The notes: a model not told the origin generated them from the letters alone. Shown: positions 19,996-29,945, numbered from the stretch's first letter. The stretch: 64,000 bases of DNA from Corynebacterium choanae (GCF_003813965.1 NZ_CP033896.1:1364001-1428000); one strand, 5' to 3'. Made by a program: numbers and translations.

Positions 19996-21495
19996 CTAGC
20001 TTGTGGCTGCTGTAAGCCGCCGGGAACAGATCAGCAGCATTGTCCCGATAGCTAACACAATGCCGGAGCAGCAGGTGAAATACAGTAGTTCCCGGGTGCT
20101 GTCGGTGGGATCATAGTATTGACTGATGACACCGGCTGTGGCGGTACCTGCAGACATGGTGAGAAAGTACAGTGCTGAGAATCGTCCGCCGAATCCTGAT
20201 GGTGCTAGGGCTGTCGTGGTGGACATGCCGATAGGGCCTACGAGGAGTTCTCCAGTGGTGATAATTCCGACGGTGACTACCAGCGCGAGGAAAGGGACTT
20301 CGTTTGGTCCAGCGCCAGCAAAGGGGGCGAGCACCAACAATCCCAACCCGGAGATCATCACCCCAACCGCCATTTTTGTCATGGAGGATACTTCCCGGTT
20401 GAGATGCGCCCACAGATAACTCATAGGGAAGGTGAGCAGCAAAATAAACAGCGGATTAATCGCCTGGGTGAAGGAGGGGGAGATTTCATAGCCGAACATG
20501 CTGCGGTTGAGTCGCACATCGGAAAATACTGCTAACACCCCATAGGTCTGGTTGAGCACCGACCAAAATGCGGTAGAGGCAAAAAACACTGGAATGAATT
20601 GCCAAACTTGGAGTCGTTGTGGATCACGACGATCAAGGGTGTGCAAGCATGTTGCCAGCATGATTGCTGCCGCACTTAGCGAGCCGATAAGGAGCACAGT
20701 AGCCGCCCGGCCGGCGGTGAGAATACCTTGGTTTAACAGCCAAAACAGCAGAGCAATGAGCAGTGCACTGCCGAGAATAATGAGGTAAGTGTGCCGGCGG
20801 TGAATCGGTCGCAGCGGGCTGGTGATTTCTGCTTGGGTTTGGGGTGAAAGTTCAGTGAGGAAGCGGCGGCGAATCAGTAAATAGTGGATAAGCCCAATGG
20901 CCATCAGGATTGCGGCTGCGCCAAATCCGGCGGCAAACCCGTAGCGCGCATGGAGTGCTGCGACAATGATCGGACCGAAGAATGCACCGATGTTGATGCC
21001 GAGATAAAAATATTGGAAGGCTGTGTCGCGAATGGCTGGTGCGTGCGCATACACCCGTCCCAAGATTGTGACGGCGCAGCTTTTGAGCAGTCCGGAGCCG
21101 CAGGCAATGCTGACTAGACCAACAGCTACTCCGTGCACCCCGCTGGCAGTGGACAGCATGATGTGGCCAAGCATCACAATGCTGGCACCGGTAAGAAGAG
21201 TGGTTTCCGCGCCGGCAATTCGGTCAGCGATCCATCCGCCGGCGATTGTCATCACATAGACGAGTGCACCGTATGCCCCCATCCAAGCGGTTGCCGCGCC
21301 GCGATCTAGTCCTAAACCACCTTCGGTGGCACTCCAATACAGGTAGTAGACAACAATTGCCTGCATACCGTAATAGGAGAATCGTTCCCACATCTCCAAA
21401 CCGGCAATTGCCCGGGAAGTGTGGGAGAACGCTGGCGGCGTTTGCCCGCTCGCGGACTGCGACGTCGCCTCAATACGCTGTTCAATTCTGGTCAT
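19996..21495 (-). CDS. POT/PTR2-family proton-coupled transporter
   Basis: 499 aa with 12 or more membrane segments. The POT signature ExxERFxYYG is present as EMWERFSYYGMQ at about residues 34-45, followed by GGWIADR and a PTR2-type FQYFYLGINIGAF. Family members import di-/tripeptides or related compounds with protons. It faces bioD convergently, and a copy of the bioA operator-like motif lies 25 bases before its start, suggesting co-regulation with biotin genes and possibly uptake of a biotin-containing peptide such as biocytin; that is inference. Confidence 0.9.
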   Translation of the reverse strand: MTRIEQRIEATSQSASGQTPPAFSHTSRAIAGLEMWERFSYYGMQAIVVYYLYWSATEGGLGLDRGAATAWMGAYGALVYVMTIAGGWIADRIAGAETTLLTGASIVMLGHIMLSTASGVHGVAVGLVSIACGSGLLKSCAVTILGRVYAHAPAIRDTAFQYFYLGINIGAFFGPIIVAALHARYGFAAGFGAAAILMAIGLIHYLLIRRRFLTELSPQTQAEITSPLRPIHRRHTYLIILGSALLIALLFWLLNQGILTAGRAATVLLIGSLSAAAIMLATCLHTLDRRDPQRLQVWQFIPVFFASTAFWSVLNQTYGVLAVFSDVRLNRSMFGYEISPSFTQAINPLFILLLTFPMSYLWAHLNREVSSMTKMAVGVMISGLGLLVLAPFAGAGPNEVPFLALVVTVGIITTGELLVGPIGMSTTTALAPSGFGGRFSALYFLTMSAGTATAGVISQYYDPTDSTRELLYFTCCSGIVLAIGTMLLICSRRLTAATS

Positions 21496-21519
21496 CGTTG
21501 AAAAATACTCACTCTTTTC

Positions 21520-21534
21520 TTAAACGCTGTGCAA
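21520..21534 (-). promoter_or_regulatory. Candidate biotin-regulon operator before the POT gene
   Basis: TTAAAC-GCT-GTGCAA on the + strand matches the bioA site TTAAAC-GCT-GTATAA at 13 of 15 positions. It lies between the divergent POT gene and sseA. Confidence 0.45.
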
Positions 21535-21626
21535 GTGTGAGTTTATTATCCCCCGTTCGGGTGCTATGCTCAGTTCAATGTGTTCTAGGGCACACACTGG
21601 TGGCGGGGGTCGGCTACACTGCGGCC

Positions 21627-22520
21627 ATGCAGCAAAACATCCTGTGTTCAGTTCATGATCTGGCAAAACAGCTCGGATATGTCGAAGGATCCGGTGGGGA
21701 TACTGCGACCGGGAAGGTGGTGGTGTTGTGCGCATCGATGGGCAATCCCGCCAAACACCAGGCGATGATTCCCGGCGCGCTGTTGTGCGATATTGACGAT
21801 GATTTTTCCCGTCACGATGGCGGTGTGCATACTGCCCCTTCGGTGACGCAGTTGCGGCGACTGTTTGCCGCCCGTGGCGTGTCGCCCTCGACGCCAGTGG
21901 TGATCTATGACCGGCATGGCATGATGGTGGCGCCGCGCGTGTTTTGGCTTGCACGCGTGGCTGGTTATCAGCAGGTGCAGCTCTTAGATGGGGGTCTTCC
22001 TGCCTGGTTGGAGGCAGGATTGCCAACGGTGACAACGTTTGCTCATCCTGTCGATGAGCAGACTGCGCAGGAACTTTTCGCTGCCGCCGAGCAGGAGCTT
22101 GCCGCGCGAGTTGACTTGCTGGTGGACATTGACGAAGTTGAGCAGGCGTTGAGCGATGATCAGGTGCAGGTTATTGATGCTCGGAGCCGTGGACGGTTCA
22201 CCGGTGAAGATCCGGAGCCGCGGCCGGGAATGGAGTCAGGTCACATGCCGGGAAGTTGGAATATTGCGTTCCAAACTGTTTTTCCGCAAGGCCGATTTGT
22301 TGGGATTCCCGCTACGTTAGCGCTGCTGGAAGGTGCCGGTGATATTGACGATCGCAAGATTTTCAGCTGTGGCTCGGGTGTGACTGCCTGTGTTGTGGCA
22401 GTGGCTGCCTTGGTGGCGGGGGCACGAAACGTCACCGTGTTTGATGGATCGTGGTCGCAGTGGGCTACGGAAGGCAAACCTATTGCCACTGGTGATGATG
22501 GCACGCTTTCCCTCAGCTAG
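21627..22520 (+). CDS. sseA: 3-mercaptopyruvate/thiosulfate sulfurtransferase
   Basis: 297 aa with two rhodanese domains. The active-site loop of the second domain is CGSGVTAC, the form typical of 3-mercaptopyruvate sulfurtransferases (thiosulfate enzymes have CRKGVTA). The first domain contains VVIYDRHGMMVAPRVFW, and the linker has IDARSRGRFTGEDPEPRPGM. It transfers sulfur to acceptors such as cyanide or thioredoxin. ATG 21627 was chosen as the first start with family-like residues after it; upstream frame is open but unlike the family. It sits between the transporter and scpB. Confidence 0.9.
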   Translation: MQQNILCSVHDLAKQLGYVEGSGGDTATGKVVVLCASMGNPAKHQAMIPGALLCDIDDDFSRHDGGVHTAPSVTQLRRLFAARGVSPSTPVVIYDRHGMMVAPRVFWLARVAGYQQVQLLDGGLPAWLEAGLPTVTTFAHPVDEQTAQELFAAAEQELAARVDLLVDIDEVEQALSDDQVQVIDARSRGRFTGEDPEPRPGMESGHMPGSWNIAFQTVFPQGRFVGIPATLALLEGAGDIDDRKIFSCGSGVTACVVAVAALVAGARNVTVFDGSWSQWATEGKPIATGDDGTLSLS

Positions 22521-22622
22521 GGCAGGGTTTTCCTGCTACGCCGTGGGCTGGATGCGTGGTCGAGTCTTTGGTGTGCGGTTGCCTGATGGCAGGTGATGTA
22601 CCGGGTTTTATACTGGTTTGCT

Positions 22623-23228
22623 GTGACTACTTCCACGCCACCGCCAGGGTCGGGCGGATTGACTGCTGCTGGTGCAGAGCAGCTAAGCCCCATTAGTCGT
22701 ACACGGGCAATGGTGGAAGCCTTGCTGTTGGTGATTGATGAGCCGACTTCCGCCGACACCATGGCGGCGGCGATTGGTGAACAATCCGGTGTTGTGCTGG
22801 AGATTCTGCAGCAGATTGCTGCCGAGTATGCGGCCCGGGGGAGCGGATTTTCCCTTCGGGAGACTGCCGCTGGCTGGCGGCTGTATACCGCTGCGGAGTG
22901 TGCCCCAGCTGTTGAACGGCTGCTGCTTGCCGGTACACAAACACGATTGTCGAAGGCTGCGTTGGAAACATTGTCGGTGGTGGCCTATAAACAGCCGTGT
23001 ACGCGTTCCCAAGTAGCTGCTATCCGTGGGGTGAATGTTGACGGGGTGATGCGCACCTTGACGTTACGGGGGCTGATTCGGGAGGTTGGCACTGAGGAAA
23101 CAACCGGCGCCCACCGATATGTCACTACCGAATTGTTTTTAGAGCTCCTGGGTCTCAGTAGCCTTGATGAGCTTCCGCCGCTGGCACCGCTGCTGCCCGA
23201 TATTGAAACGATCGACGAGCCCTTATAA
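22623..23228 (+). CDS. scpB: Segregation and condensation protein B
   Basis: 201 aa double winged-helix protein that dimerises and binds ScpA in the SMC complex. Seen: AMVEALLLVIDEPTSADTMA, LSKAALETLSVVAYKQPCTR and IRGVNVDGVMRTLTLRGLIR, all ScpB hallmarks. Start is GTG 22623 (MTTSTPPPGSG) or ATG 22596; neither has a strong ribosome-binding site. In most relatives it directly follows scpA; here four genes intervene. Confidence 0.92.
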   Translation: MTTSTPPPGSGGLTAAGAEQLSPISRTRAMVEALLLVIDEPTSADTMAAAIGEQSGVVLEILQQIAAEYAARGSGFSLRETAAGWRLYTAAECAPAVERLLLAGTQTRLSKAALETLSVVAYKQPCTRSQVAAIRGVNVDGVMRTLTLRGLIREVGTEETTGAHRYVTTELFLELLGLSSLDELPPLAPLLPDIETIDEPL

Positions 23229-23451
23229 CGATGCTGAAATAGTTTGGTTGACGCAGCGCTGGTTGCAGTTGCTGCGCTACAGCCTGCAGCGGTGCTGCCG
23301 ATCATGGCTAAAGGGGATGGGCACCCGTACAACGCCTGGTCTGCTGCGCATATTGCGGGCGACCAGGCGTTGCTATTGGATGTGTTTTGTGCACACGGTG
23401 CGTGTTGTTCTTGCCGCAAGCTAGGCAGCCGCTCAAATCCACAGCACTGTG

Positions 23452-24630
23452 TTACTGGTCTTCTGGTGCAGGGTTGCGGATAAGCACTGGAATACATGCA
23501 AACAGCAGGATTGGCAGTGTCCACAGCGGTGCTCCGAAAAGGCCAAGGAGTACAACGATCACCGCAACAGCGATAGTGGTGATGAGTACGGTTGGCTGAC
23601 CGGCTTGTCGAATCGACGTGGCAACTATCCCAAGGAGAAAGACTGCAATTGGCATGGCGACTGTCAATACTGCCTGTCGGGAAGTAAGCGCGGAATTGCC
23701 GGTGAGCACATCAATATTGGCTTCCATGCCGGCGCTGAGCATTGCTGCTGCGCCGAACACAAAATAGTGCACATAGCCGAAGAAGAATATGCTGCCCAAG
23801 GTGTGCATGGCTTTGTGATGCGGAGTCCAGAAATACCACCACCACAGGGCGGCGGTAATTCCTAGTGCGGTGAGCGCGAACACACCGAGGGGCAGGAGAT
23901 GGTCGCCGTGTTCGCGGGCATCAACCAGCGCATTGACACTGGCCAGCAACGATTCGCCGAGCAAAATAATAGTAAATAGCCCATATCGCTCCGCGATGTG
24001 ATGCATATGCCAGGAAGTGGCGCCACGGCGTTCGGCGATGGTGGGTACCAGGATCTCGGCGAAGATCAGCACCCCAAGCAGTGCGTTGGTGAGGGATCCG
24101 GCGGGCAGGAAGGTCCACAGAATCCACAGCATTTGGACACACGCGATGCCGATCGCATAAGTTTTTGCCCCGCGACCAGCATCCCCGCCGCACTGCGATG
24201 CGCGCCACCATTGCACCACCATAGACAGGCGCATGATGACATAGCCTGCGATGACAATGCGAAAGTCGCCGCTGGTGTAGGCCGGCTCAATACCGACAGC
24301 AAACACCATCACACCAGCCATCTGATTAAAGGTGAGCAGCCGGTAGAACCAGTCATCGGTATCGAAGGCGCTGGCAAACCAGGTGAAGTTCATCCAGGCC
24401 CACCAAGTGCCAAAGAAGCAGATTGCAAACGAAAGCAGACCATGGCTGAGGTGACCTTCGGTGAGTGCATGATGCAGTTGGCTGCCGTTGATCGCGACAG
24501 TGATCACAAACACCAGGTCGAAGAACAGTTCAAGGACTGTTGCGGTACGGCCGGGTTCGTGTCGGTCGCGGGGCACCATAGCAGGCAGATGCCAGCGGCG
24601 CCGATTGTGCGCCGTCGATAATCCAGTCAT
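23452..24630 (-). CDS. Low-temperature-requirement A (LtrA) family membrane protein
   Basis: 392 aa multi-pass membrane protein. The N-terminal signature ATVLELFFDLVFVITVAING and AERYGLFTIILLGESLLASVNAL are characteristic of the LtrA family; its biochemical role is unknown. It reads against the flanking scpB and rluB, which are normally adjacent, so it appears to be an insertion into the scpB-rluB segment. No clear ribosome-binding site is seen before ATG 24630; a downstream start at 24579 is possible. Confidence 0.85.
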   Translation of the reverse strand: MTGLSTAHNRRRWHLPAMVPRDRHEPGRTATVLELFFDLVFVITVAINGSQLHHALTEGHLSHGLLSFAICFFGTWWAWMNFTWFASAFDTDDWFYRLLTFNQMAGVMVFAVGIEPAYTSGDFRIVIAGYVIMRLSMVVQWWRASQCGGDAGRGAKTYAIGIACVQMLWILWTFLPAGSLTNALLGVLIFAEILVPTIAERRGATSWHMHHIAERYGLFTIILLGESLLASVNALVDAREHGDHLLPLGVFALTALGITAALWWWYFWTPHHKAMHTLGSIFFFGYVHYFVFGAAAMLSAGMEANIDVLTGNSALTSRQAVLTVAMPIAVFLLGIVATSIRQAGQPTVLITTIAVAVIVVLLGLFGAPLWTLPILLFACIPVLIRNPAPEDQ

Positions 24631-25454
24631 GTTGGGGAAGTCTAAATGCCATAACCCAAAGGTGGAAGTTCTGACAAGCTGACCTGCACAATTGCCCGGC
24701 TAGAGGGGAAGTGGTGCAACGATGTTGCACACTTTATGGTGTTACCAAACAAGGCGCTGCTGTGCTGGAGCCATGACCCATATAGCGCCCGGGATGCAGT
24801 CTCATTCGTGTTATCCCCACAGCATCACATGCTGCCTGGCATGAGCATGATCGCCCGGGGGTGGGGACTGCAGTAGGAAAAAGAGGGCAGTACATCGGCG
24901 AATCTGCGCTTGAGCTACGCCCTGGAGACAGGCAGTAGCAGAAGGCCGCATCATCGTACTGCCGGGATGAATTGTCCCAGTGGAGCGCGGTGTTTGAATC
25001 AGTCAAGCAGCATGCTGGCGGCTGCATAACGGGGCGCTGCAGCACATCACAGTCTTGTATTTTTTTCAACGACGTGTTGCCCACCCGCAGTAGCCCCGCA
25101 CCGGTGTGTGCCATCTATCTGTCGCGCAGCTACTTCACAGTTCATCATTTCCCCAGTACACTTGTGCGAGATGCTGCCGTATAACGCTGCGCATGTCGAC
25201 CTGGTTGATACCTTCGAGATCGGTGACCCGCCGTCTTGTTGCACGACACCTCCCAGGTGGAGCTTGCGCTGCATGCGGTATCACCTCCCGCGGGGCGCCT
25301 CGATGCTTCTGCGAACTATTCGCTGAACTCACCCGTACTTTCCCGTACCGTCGCCGGGAAATACTGTTTGAAACATTCCGGCGAGTTTGCGGTGTGCACC
25401 CAATATGTTGCACATCGTTGCTGTATTTTCCCTTGAAAGAATCGAATATCTGTG
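24631..25454. other. 825-base region without a supported gene
   Basis: Several frames are open on both strands but none looks like a protein or has a good start site. TGCAAC-GAT-GTTGCA (about 24716-24730) is a perfect inverted repeat, and a related GCACATCGTTGC lies at about 25413. CTTGTATTTTTTTC near 25055 is T-rich without an obvious stem. It may hold the promoters of ltrA and rluB and the remains of something lost. Confidence 0.4.
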
Positions 25455-26366
25455 ATGACACCTCCCGCTCGCCGCGATGGCACACCGGAATCCCGCCGTG
25501 CTGCCCAATCGCGTCAAACTCGTGCAAAACAACGCGCCACCGAACTGTTCGTTCCGTCCGCAACAACAACCAAACGGCAGCATGTGCCCGCTGATCGGGC
25601 AAACCAAGCCGCAGATCAGCCGCTGCACCAGTCCGGTGGGGTGCGGTTGCAAAAAGTGCTCGCCCAAGCAGGTGTTGCCTCCCGGCGAATGGCTGAAAAA
25701 CTTATCGATGAAGGCCGGGTGGAAGTCAACGGCCAAATCGTGATCACCCAAGGGCTGCGCGTCGACCCAAACACCGCCATCATTCGGGTGGATGGTGTTC
25801 GTATCCGGGTCGACGAAGACCTTGTCTATTTTGCGTTTAACAAGCCGCGCGGACTGCAATCGACCATGTCTGATGATTTAGGACGCCCCTGCATTGGGGA
25901 CATTGTTGGCGAGAAAATTGCCGCCGGTCAGCGCCTGTTCCATGTGGGTCGTCTTGATGCTGACACGGAAGGGCTGCTGCTGCTGACCAACGATGGGGAG
26001 CTTGCCAATCGGCTGATGCATCCCCGCTATGAGGTGACGAAAACCTATATGGCTACCGTCATGGGGGAGGCTGACAATCGGCTCGTGAAAGCACTCACCC
26101 GCGGTATCGAATTGGATGACGGGCCGGCGAAGGCTGATGCGGTAAAAATCATCGACGTGTTCCAAGGACGTTCACTGTTGGTGGTGACGCTGCATGAGGG
26201 GCGGAAACATATTGTTCGCCGCATGCTGAAAACCGCTGGTTTCCCGGTGGAGCGTCTTGTTCGCACCAAAATTCATACCGTCCAGCTGGGGGAGCAAACA
26301 CCCGGCACCCTGCGGGCACTCAACGACTCTGAGCTGCGCAGTTTGTACAAAGTAGTCGAAATGTAG
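25455..26366 (+). CDS. rluB: Pseudouridine synthase RluB-like
   Basis: 303 aa. A basic N-terminal tail of about 60 residues precedes an S4 RNA-binding domain (VRLQKVLAQAGVASRRMAEK) and the RsuA/RluB catalytic domain with FNKPRGLQST, GRLDADTEGLLLLTNDG (catalytic Asp) and LHEGRKHIVRRML. It isomerises a uridine of 23S rRNA to pseudouridine. In actinobacteria it normally follows scpB and precedes cmk; here ltrA separates it from scpB. ATG 25455 is used; GTG 25452 is adjacent. Confidence 0.92.
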   Translation: MTPPARRDGTPESRRAAQSRQTRAKQRATELFVPSATTTKRQHVPADRANQAADQPLHQSGGVRLQKVLAQAGVASRRMAEKLIDEGRVEVNGQIVITQGLRVDPNTAIIRVDGVRIRVDEDLVYFAFNKPRGLQSTMSDDLGRPCIGDIVGEKIAAGQRLFHVGRLDADTEGLLLLTNDGELANRLMHPRYEVTKTYMATVMGEADNRLVKALTRGIELDDGPAKADAVKIIDVFQGRSLLVVTLHEGRKHIVRRMLKTAGFPVERLVRTKIHTVQLGEQTPGTLRALNDSELRSLYKVVEM

Positions 26367-26804
26367 GCACTGTGCACCCAGTGTTGTCAGCCTGCCAACA
26401 CAAACGACCGCCGATTGCTTGGGCAGTTGACCTTCCCTCAATCTCGCCGGTACCAGGCTCACAGCTTCACCGGGCAGCACCTTACTGCGTGGAAACCGAC
26501 CACCGGCCAGGGAGAACAGCGACCACTTGGCAATCATTGACTGGTTGGCGTGGGTGGAGCCGGTATTGCACGGGCAAAGGCTAGTGAGCCGCCGGTTGGC
26601 GGCTTGACACCGAGTAGCTCCTCCGGGCAGCGGTGGCGCTTGGGAAGCCCTGCTTTTCATACATACCCCCTGGCCGATCGAAGCTGGGGTGTATGAATGG
26701 ATCGCGCCGACTAGCTGTACCGCACCTGACGTTTCGCCGCAACGAATCACATGGCGACAATAACTTTTTTCACGTTTCATCCAACAGATCACGATTGAAA
26801 GACC
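26367..26804. other. Intergenic region between rluB and cmk-der
   Basis: Two hairpins are visible: AGCCGCC-GGTT-GGCGGCT at 26587-26604 and an imperfect one, TTCATACA(TA)CCCC with GGGGTGTATGAA, at about 26656-26698. The first may terminate rluB; the second could be a leader structure of cmk-der. No gene is supported. Confidence 0.45.
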
Positions 26805-29141
26805 ATGACACACTCCACAAATCCGGGATATTCACCGCAAGATTATGCCGGCTACGACCAGATCAATAACCAACCAAACAATGGGCTGCTGCTTGCCATC
26901 GACGGACCATCCGGCACCGGCAAATCAACCGTTGCCCGGGCACTTGCACAGATCCTTGGCGCGCAATATCTCGACACCGGGGCGATGTATCGGGTGGCAA
27001 CCTTATATTGCCAACAGCAAGGCATTGATCTTGCCGACGAAGCGGCAGTTGTTGCCGCCACCGCCGACCTGCCGTTGGTGATCAGCGATGATCCGCAATC
27101 CACCGCTGTCCTGTTAGGTGGCAAAGATGTGCAAACCGCTATCCGCGAAGCTGACGTCACCAACAACGTATCCCAGGTTGCGGCCTATCAAGGGGTTCGC
27201 AGCAATCTCGTGGCGCTGCAGCAACAACTCGCCCACGACGCTGGCCGCTGTGTGGTTGAAGGTCGTGACATTGGCACCGTGGTGCTTCCTGAAGCCCCTG
27301 CAAAGGTGTTTCTCACCGCTTCTGCTGAACAACGCGCCAATCGTCGCTACCAGCAGGATAAAGCCGCCGGCCGCAACGTCACCCTTGATGAGGTGCTGCA
27401 AGCGGTCATTGCCCGCGACGAATACGACTCCACCCGGGCGGTGAGTCCACTGCAACCAGCTGACGACGCGGACATTATCGACACCAGCGATTACGATCAG
27501 CAGACCGTGATCGACATTGTGCTGGACGTCGTTCTCGACTCTGCGGTGCAACAGGGCTATCTTGATCCGTCACTCATCGAAGACGACGACGAACAAGATC
27601 TCGACGATGACACCACCGCAGTTGATGCGCAGCCCCAATCAGACGATGAGCTCTCGGTCACCTATGTCACCGCCGAGGACTATCTCGCCACGGATGGCAG
27701 CTTCGACGACACCGATTTTGCGATCGACCTGGACAATCCCGACTTCACCAAAGAGCTTGACGATGAGCAGTGGGCAGCCATTGAAGCGAACTTTGGTCTG
27801 GAAAACGCAGCCCAGCAGCACACGGAAGAAGCGCTGCCCACAGTCGCTATTGTCGGACGCCCCAACGTCGGGAAATCTACGCTCGTCAACCGTTTTCTCG
27901 GTCGTCGTGAAGCAGTTGTCGAAGACTTCCCAGGTGTCACCCGTGACCGGGTAAGCTACGTCGCCGAATGGAACGGTCGCCGCTACTTTGTGCAAGACAC
28001 CGGCGGTTGGGATCCCGACGCCAAAGGCATCCACGCCTCGATCGCCCGGCAAGCCGAAATTGCGATGGCCGAAGCGGACGTCATCGTCATGGTTGTCGAC
28101 ACGAAAGTTGGCATCACCGAAACCGATGCTGTCATGGCGAAAAAACTGCAACGCTCGCAAGTGCCGGTACTGCTGGTTGCCAACAAATTCGACTCTGACA
28201 ACCAATACGGTGACGTGGCCGAATTTTGGGGTCTCGGCCTGGGCTACCCGTGGCCAGTGTCTGCCCAACACGGCCGCGGCGGTGCCGACGTCCTCGATGA
28301 GGTGATCAACCTTTTCCCCGAAGTACCCCGCAACACCACCATCACCGAAGGACCGCGTCGTGTAGCACTCGTCGGGAAACCTAACGTGGGCAAATCTTCA
28401 CTGTTGAACAAAATCACCGGCGACGACCGTTCCGTGGTCGACAATGTGGCCGGCACCACCGTCGACCCGGTCGACTCGTTGGTGCAACTCGATCAACACC
28501 TGTGGCGTTTCGTCGACACTGCCGGTTTGCGGAAAAAAGTCAAAACCGCATCCGGCCACGAATACTATGCCTATCTGCGCACCAAAGCAGCTATTGACGC
28601 CGCTGAAGTGTGTGTCTTCCTCATTGACGCTTCATCGCCGATCAGCGAACAAGATCAAAAAATCCTCAACCTGGTGGTGGAATCGGGGCGCGCCCTGGTT
28701 ATCGCCTACAACAAGTGGGATCTGGTTGACGAAGATCGCCGCTACGAGCTTGAACGGGAAATCGAACGGCAGCTTGCCTATATTCCGTGGGCACGGCGGG
28801 TGAACATTTCTGCGAAAACCGGGCGGGCACTGCAAAAAATCGAACCGTTCCTGTTAGAAGCGCTAGAGTCCTGGGATCAGCGTATCTCTACGGGTCGCTT
28901 GAATAACTGGCTGCGCACCGTGATTGCCGCAAACCCGCCGGCAATGCGCGGCGGACGGCTGCCTCGCGTCCTGTTTGCCACGCAGGCAGCCTCCCGGCCA
29001 CCAGTGATAGTGCTGTTTACCACCGGGTTCCTCGATCACGGCTATCGACGCTTCCTGGAACGACGACTGCGTGAAGAATTCGGATTCCCCGGCTCACCGA
29101 TTCGGATTGCTGTGCGGGTGCGGGAAAAACGATCCCGCTAA
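26805..29141 (+). CDS. cmk-der: Fused cytidylate kinase - GTPase Der
   Basis: 778 aa, two enzymes in one frame. Residues about 28-240 are CMP kinase: P-loop GPSGTGKST at 34-42, [22 protein letters not shown]. Residues about 245-335 are a strongly acidic linker. Residues about 345-778 are Der (EngA), with tandem G domains: GRPNVGKST near 351 and GKPNVGKSS near 524, DTGGW, DTAGL, NKFDSD and NKWDLV, then a KH-like domain ([18 protein letters not shown]). Cmk makes CDP/dCDP; Der assembles the 50S subunit. In C. glutamicum I recall separate adjacent genes, while fused forms occur in other Actinobacteria such as Bifidobacterium. No stop or start is visible at the junction. Confidence 0.95.
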   Translation: MTHSTNPGYSPQDYAGYDQINNQPNNGLLLAIDGPSGTGKSTVARALAQILGAQYLDTGAMYRVATLYCQQQGIDLADEAAVVAATADLPLVISDDPQSTAVLLGGKDVQTAIREADVTNNVSQVAAYQGVRSNLVALQQQLAHDAGRCVVEGRDIGTVVLPEAPAKVFLTASAEQRANRRYQQDKAAGRNVTLDEVLQAVIARDEYDSTRAVSPLQPADDADIIDTSDYDQQTVIDIVLDVVLDSAVQQGYLDPSLIEDDDEQDLDDDTTAVDAQPQSDDELSVTYVTAEDYLATDGSFDDTDFAIDLDNPDFTKELDDEQWAAIEANFGLENAAQQHTEEALPTVAIVGRPNVGKSTLVNRFLGRREAVVEDFPGVTRDRVSYVAEWNGRRYFVQDTGGWDPDAKGIHASIARQAEIAMAEADVIVMVVDTKVGITETDAVMAKKLQRSQVPVLLVANKFDSDNQYGDVAEFWGLGLGYPWPVSAQHGRGGADVLDEVINLFPEVPRNTTITEGPRRVALVGKPNVGKSSLLNKITGDDRSVVDNVAGTTVDPVDSLVQLDQHLWRFVDTAGLRKKVKTASGHEYYAYLRTKAAIDAAEVCVFLIDASSPISEQDQKILNLVVESGRALVIAYNKWDLVDEDRRYELEREIERQLAYIPWARRVNISAKTGRALQKIEPFLLEALESWDQRISTGRLNNWLRTVIAANPPAMRGGRLPRVLFATQAASRPPVIVLFTTGFLDHGYRRFLERRLREEFGFPGSPIRIAVRVREKRSR

Positions 29142-29213
29142 GCTGCCAGACCTCTGCCGTGAACACAGCAGAACACCGCCACCTGGCCGGGTAGCGACCA
29201 AATGAATACAAAC

Positions 29214-29255
29214 CACCGACACCCCCAATAATCCTGCCTGGGGGTGTCGGTGTTT
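29214..29255 (+). terminator. Terminator after cmk-der
   Basis: CACCGACACCCCCA (29214-29227) pairs perfectly with TGGGGGTGTCGGTG (29239-29252) around an 11-base loop and is followed by TTTC. It lies between convergent genes, so may serve both strands. Confidence 0.75.
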
Positions 29256-29304
29256 CGATGATACGAAGGCGAAGTTTCCTTCCTAGCAGTCGACCGGGTT
29301 GCAA

Positions 29305-29670
29305 CTAGCGCCAATGGTGATTGTCGGTGAGTGCTTTCACCTCCCCGGCGAGCCGCTCAGGCATATGCATGGGCAGTTGACGCGGCCCTGGTGTGACGGT
29401 GCCAAGGACTGCATGGGGGCCAAATAATGTGCGGGGTGGCACCGCATCGGCCGGCACGGCAACTACGGTTAACGACTCGCCCCACCATTGGCGCCCACCG
29501 GAGTCAACCGAAAATTCAAACTCGCGGCTGTCGAATGTGTGAAAGACCTCTGTGAAACTGTCCGGCTGGGCAGTGACAATCAACGCCACGGGAACATCAT
29601 CGACAGTGGCGAAGGTGCCGTCGCTGGTGAAGTGAAATATTGGCTGCGGGGCAGAAGATGCGTCAGACAT
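29305..29670 (-). CDS. Hypothetical protein, 121 aa
   Basis: MSDASSAPQPIFHFTSDGTF start at ATG 29670 with TAGG upstream; a longer frame to 29772 looks non-coding. The sequence is a soluble, mostly beta-rich domain (EFSVDSGGRQWWGESLTVVA) with a Pro-rich middle (PADAVPPRTLFGPH). I do not recognise a family. It is convergent with cmk-der and followed on the other side by a terminator and tRNA-Pro. Confidence 0.7.
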   Translation of the reverse strand: MSDASSAPQPIFHFTSDGTFATVDDVPVALIVTAQPDSFTEVFHTFDSREFEFSVDSGGRQWWGESLTVVAVPADAVPPRTLFGPHAVLGTVTPGPRQLPMHMPERLAGEVKALTDNHHWR

Positions 29671-29830
29671 GCCTACCACAGTGGCATACCTGGGATGTGC
29701 CGTGGTGACGCCACACACAGCAAGAAGGAAGCATCGCTGAAAAATGCACAAGCTCCACCGTCGGAACAACACGTAACCGGTAGCAACACAACGAAAAGAG
29801 CTTGTATCCCGAGCAGGGGTGAAAATAACA

Positions 29831-29870
29831 GTAGCCCACCGGATGTCTCATCACCGGTGGGCTACTTTTT
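29831..29870 (+). terminator. Strong hairpin between tRNA-Pro and the 121-aa gene
   Basis: GTAGCCCACCGG (29831-29842) pairs perfectly with CCGGTGGGCTAC (29854-29865), followed by TTTTT on the + strand. On the - strand it lies just after the tRNA and is followed by TGTTATTTTC, so it may end tRNA transcription as well. Confidence 0.7.
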
Positions 29871-29871
29871 G

Positions 29872-29945
<74 letters not shown>

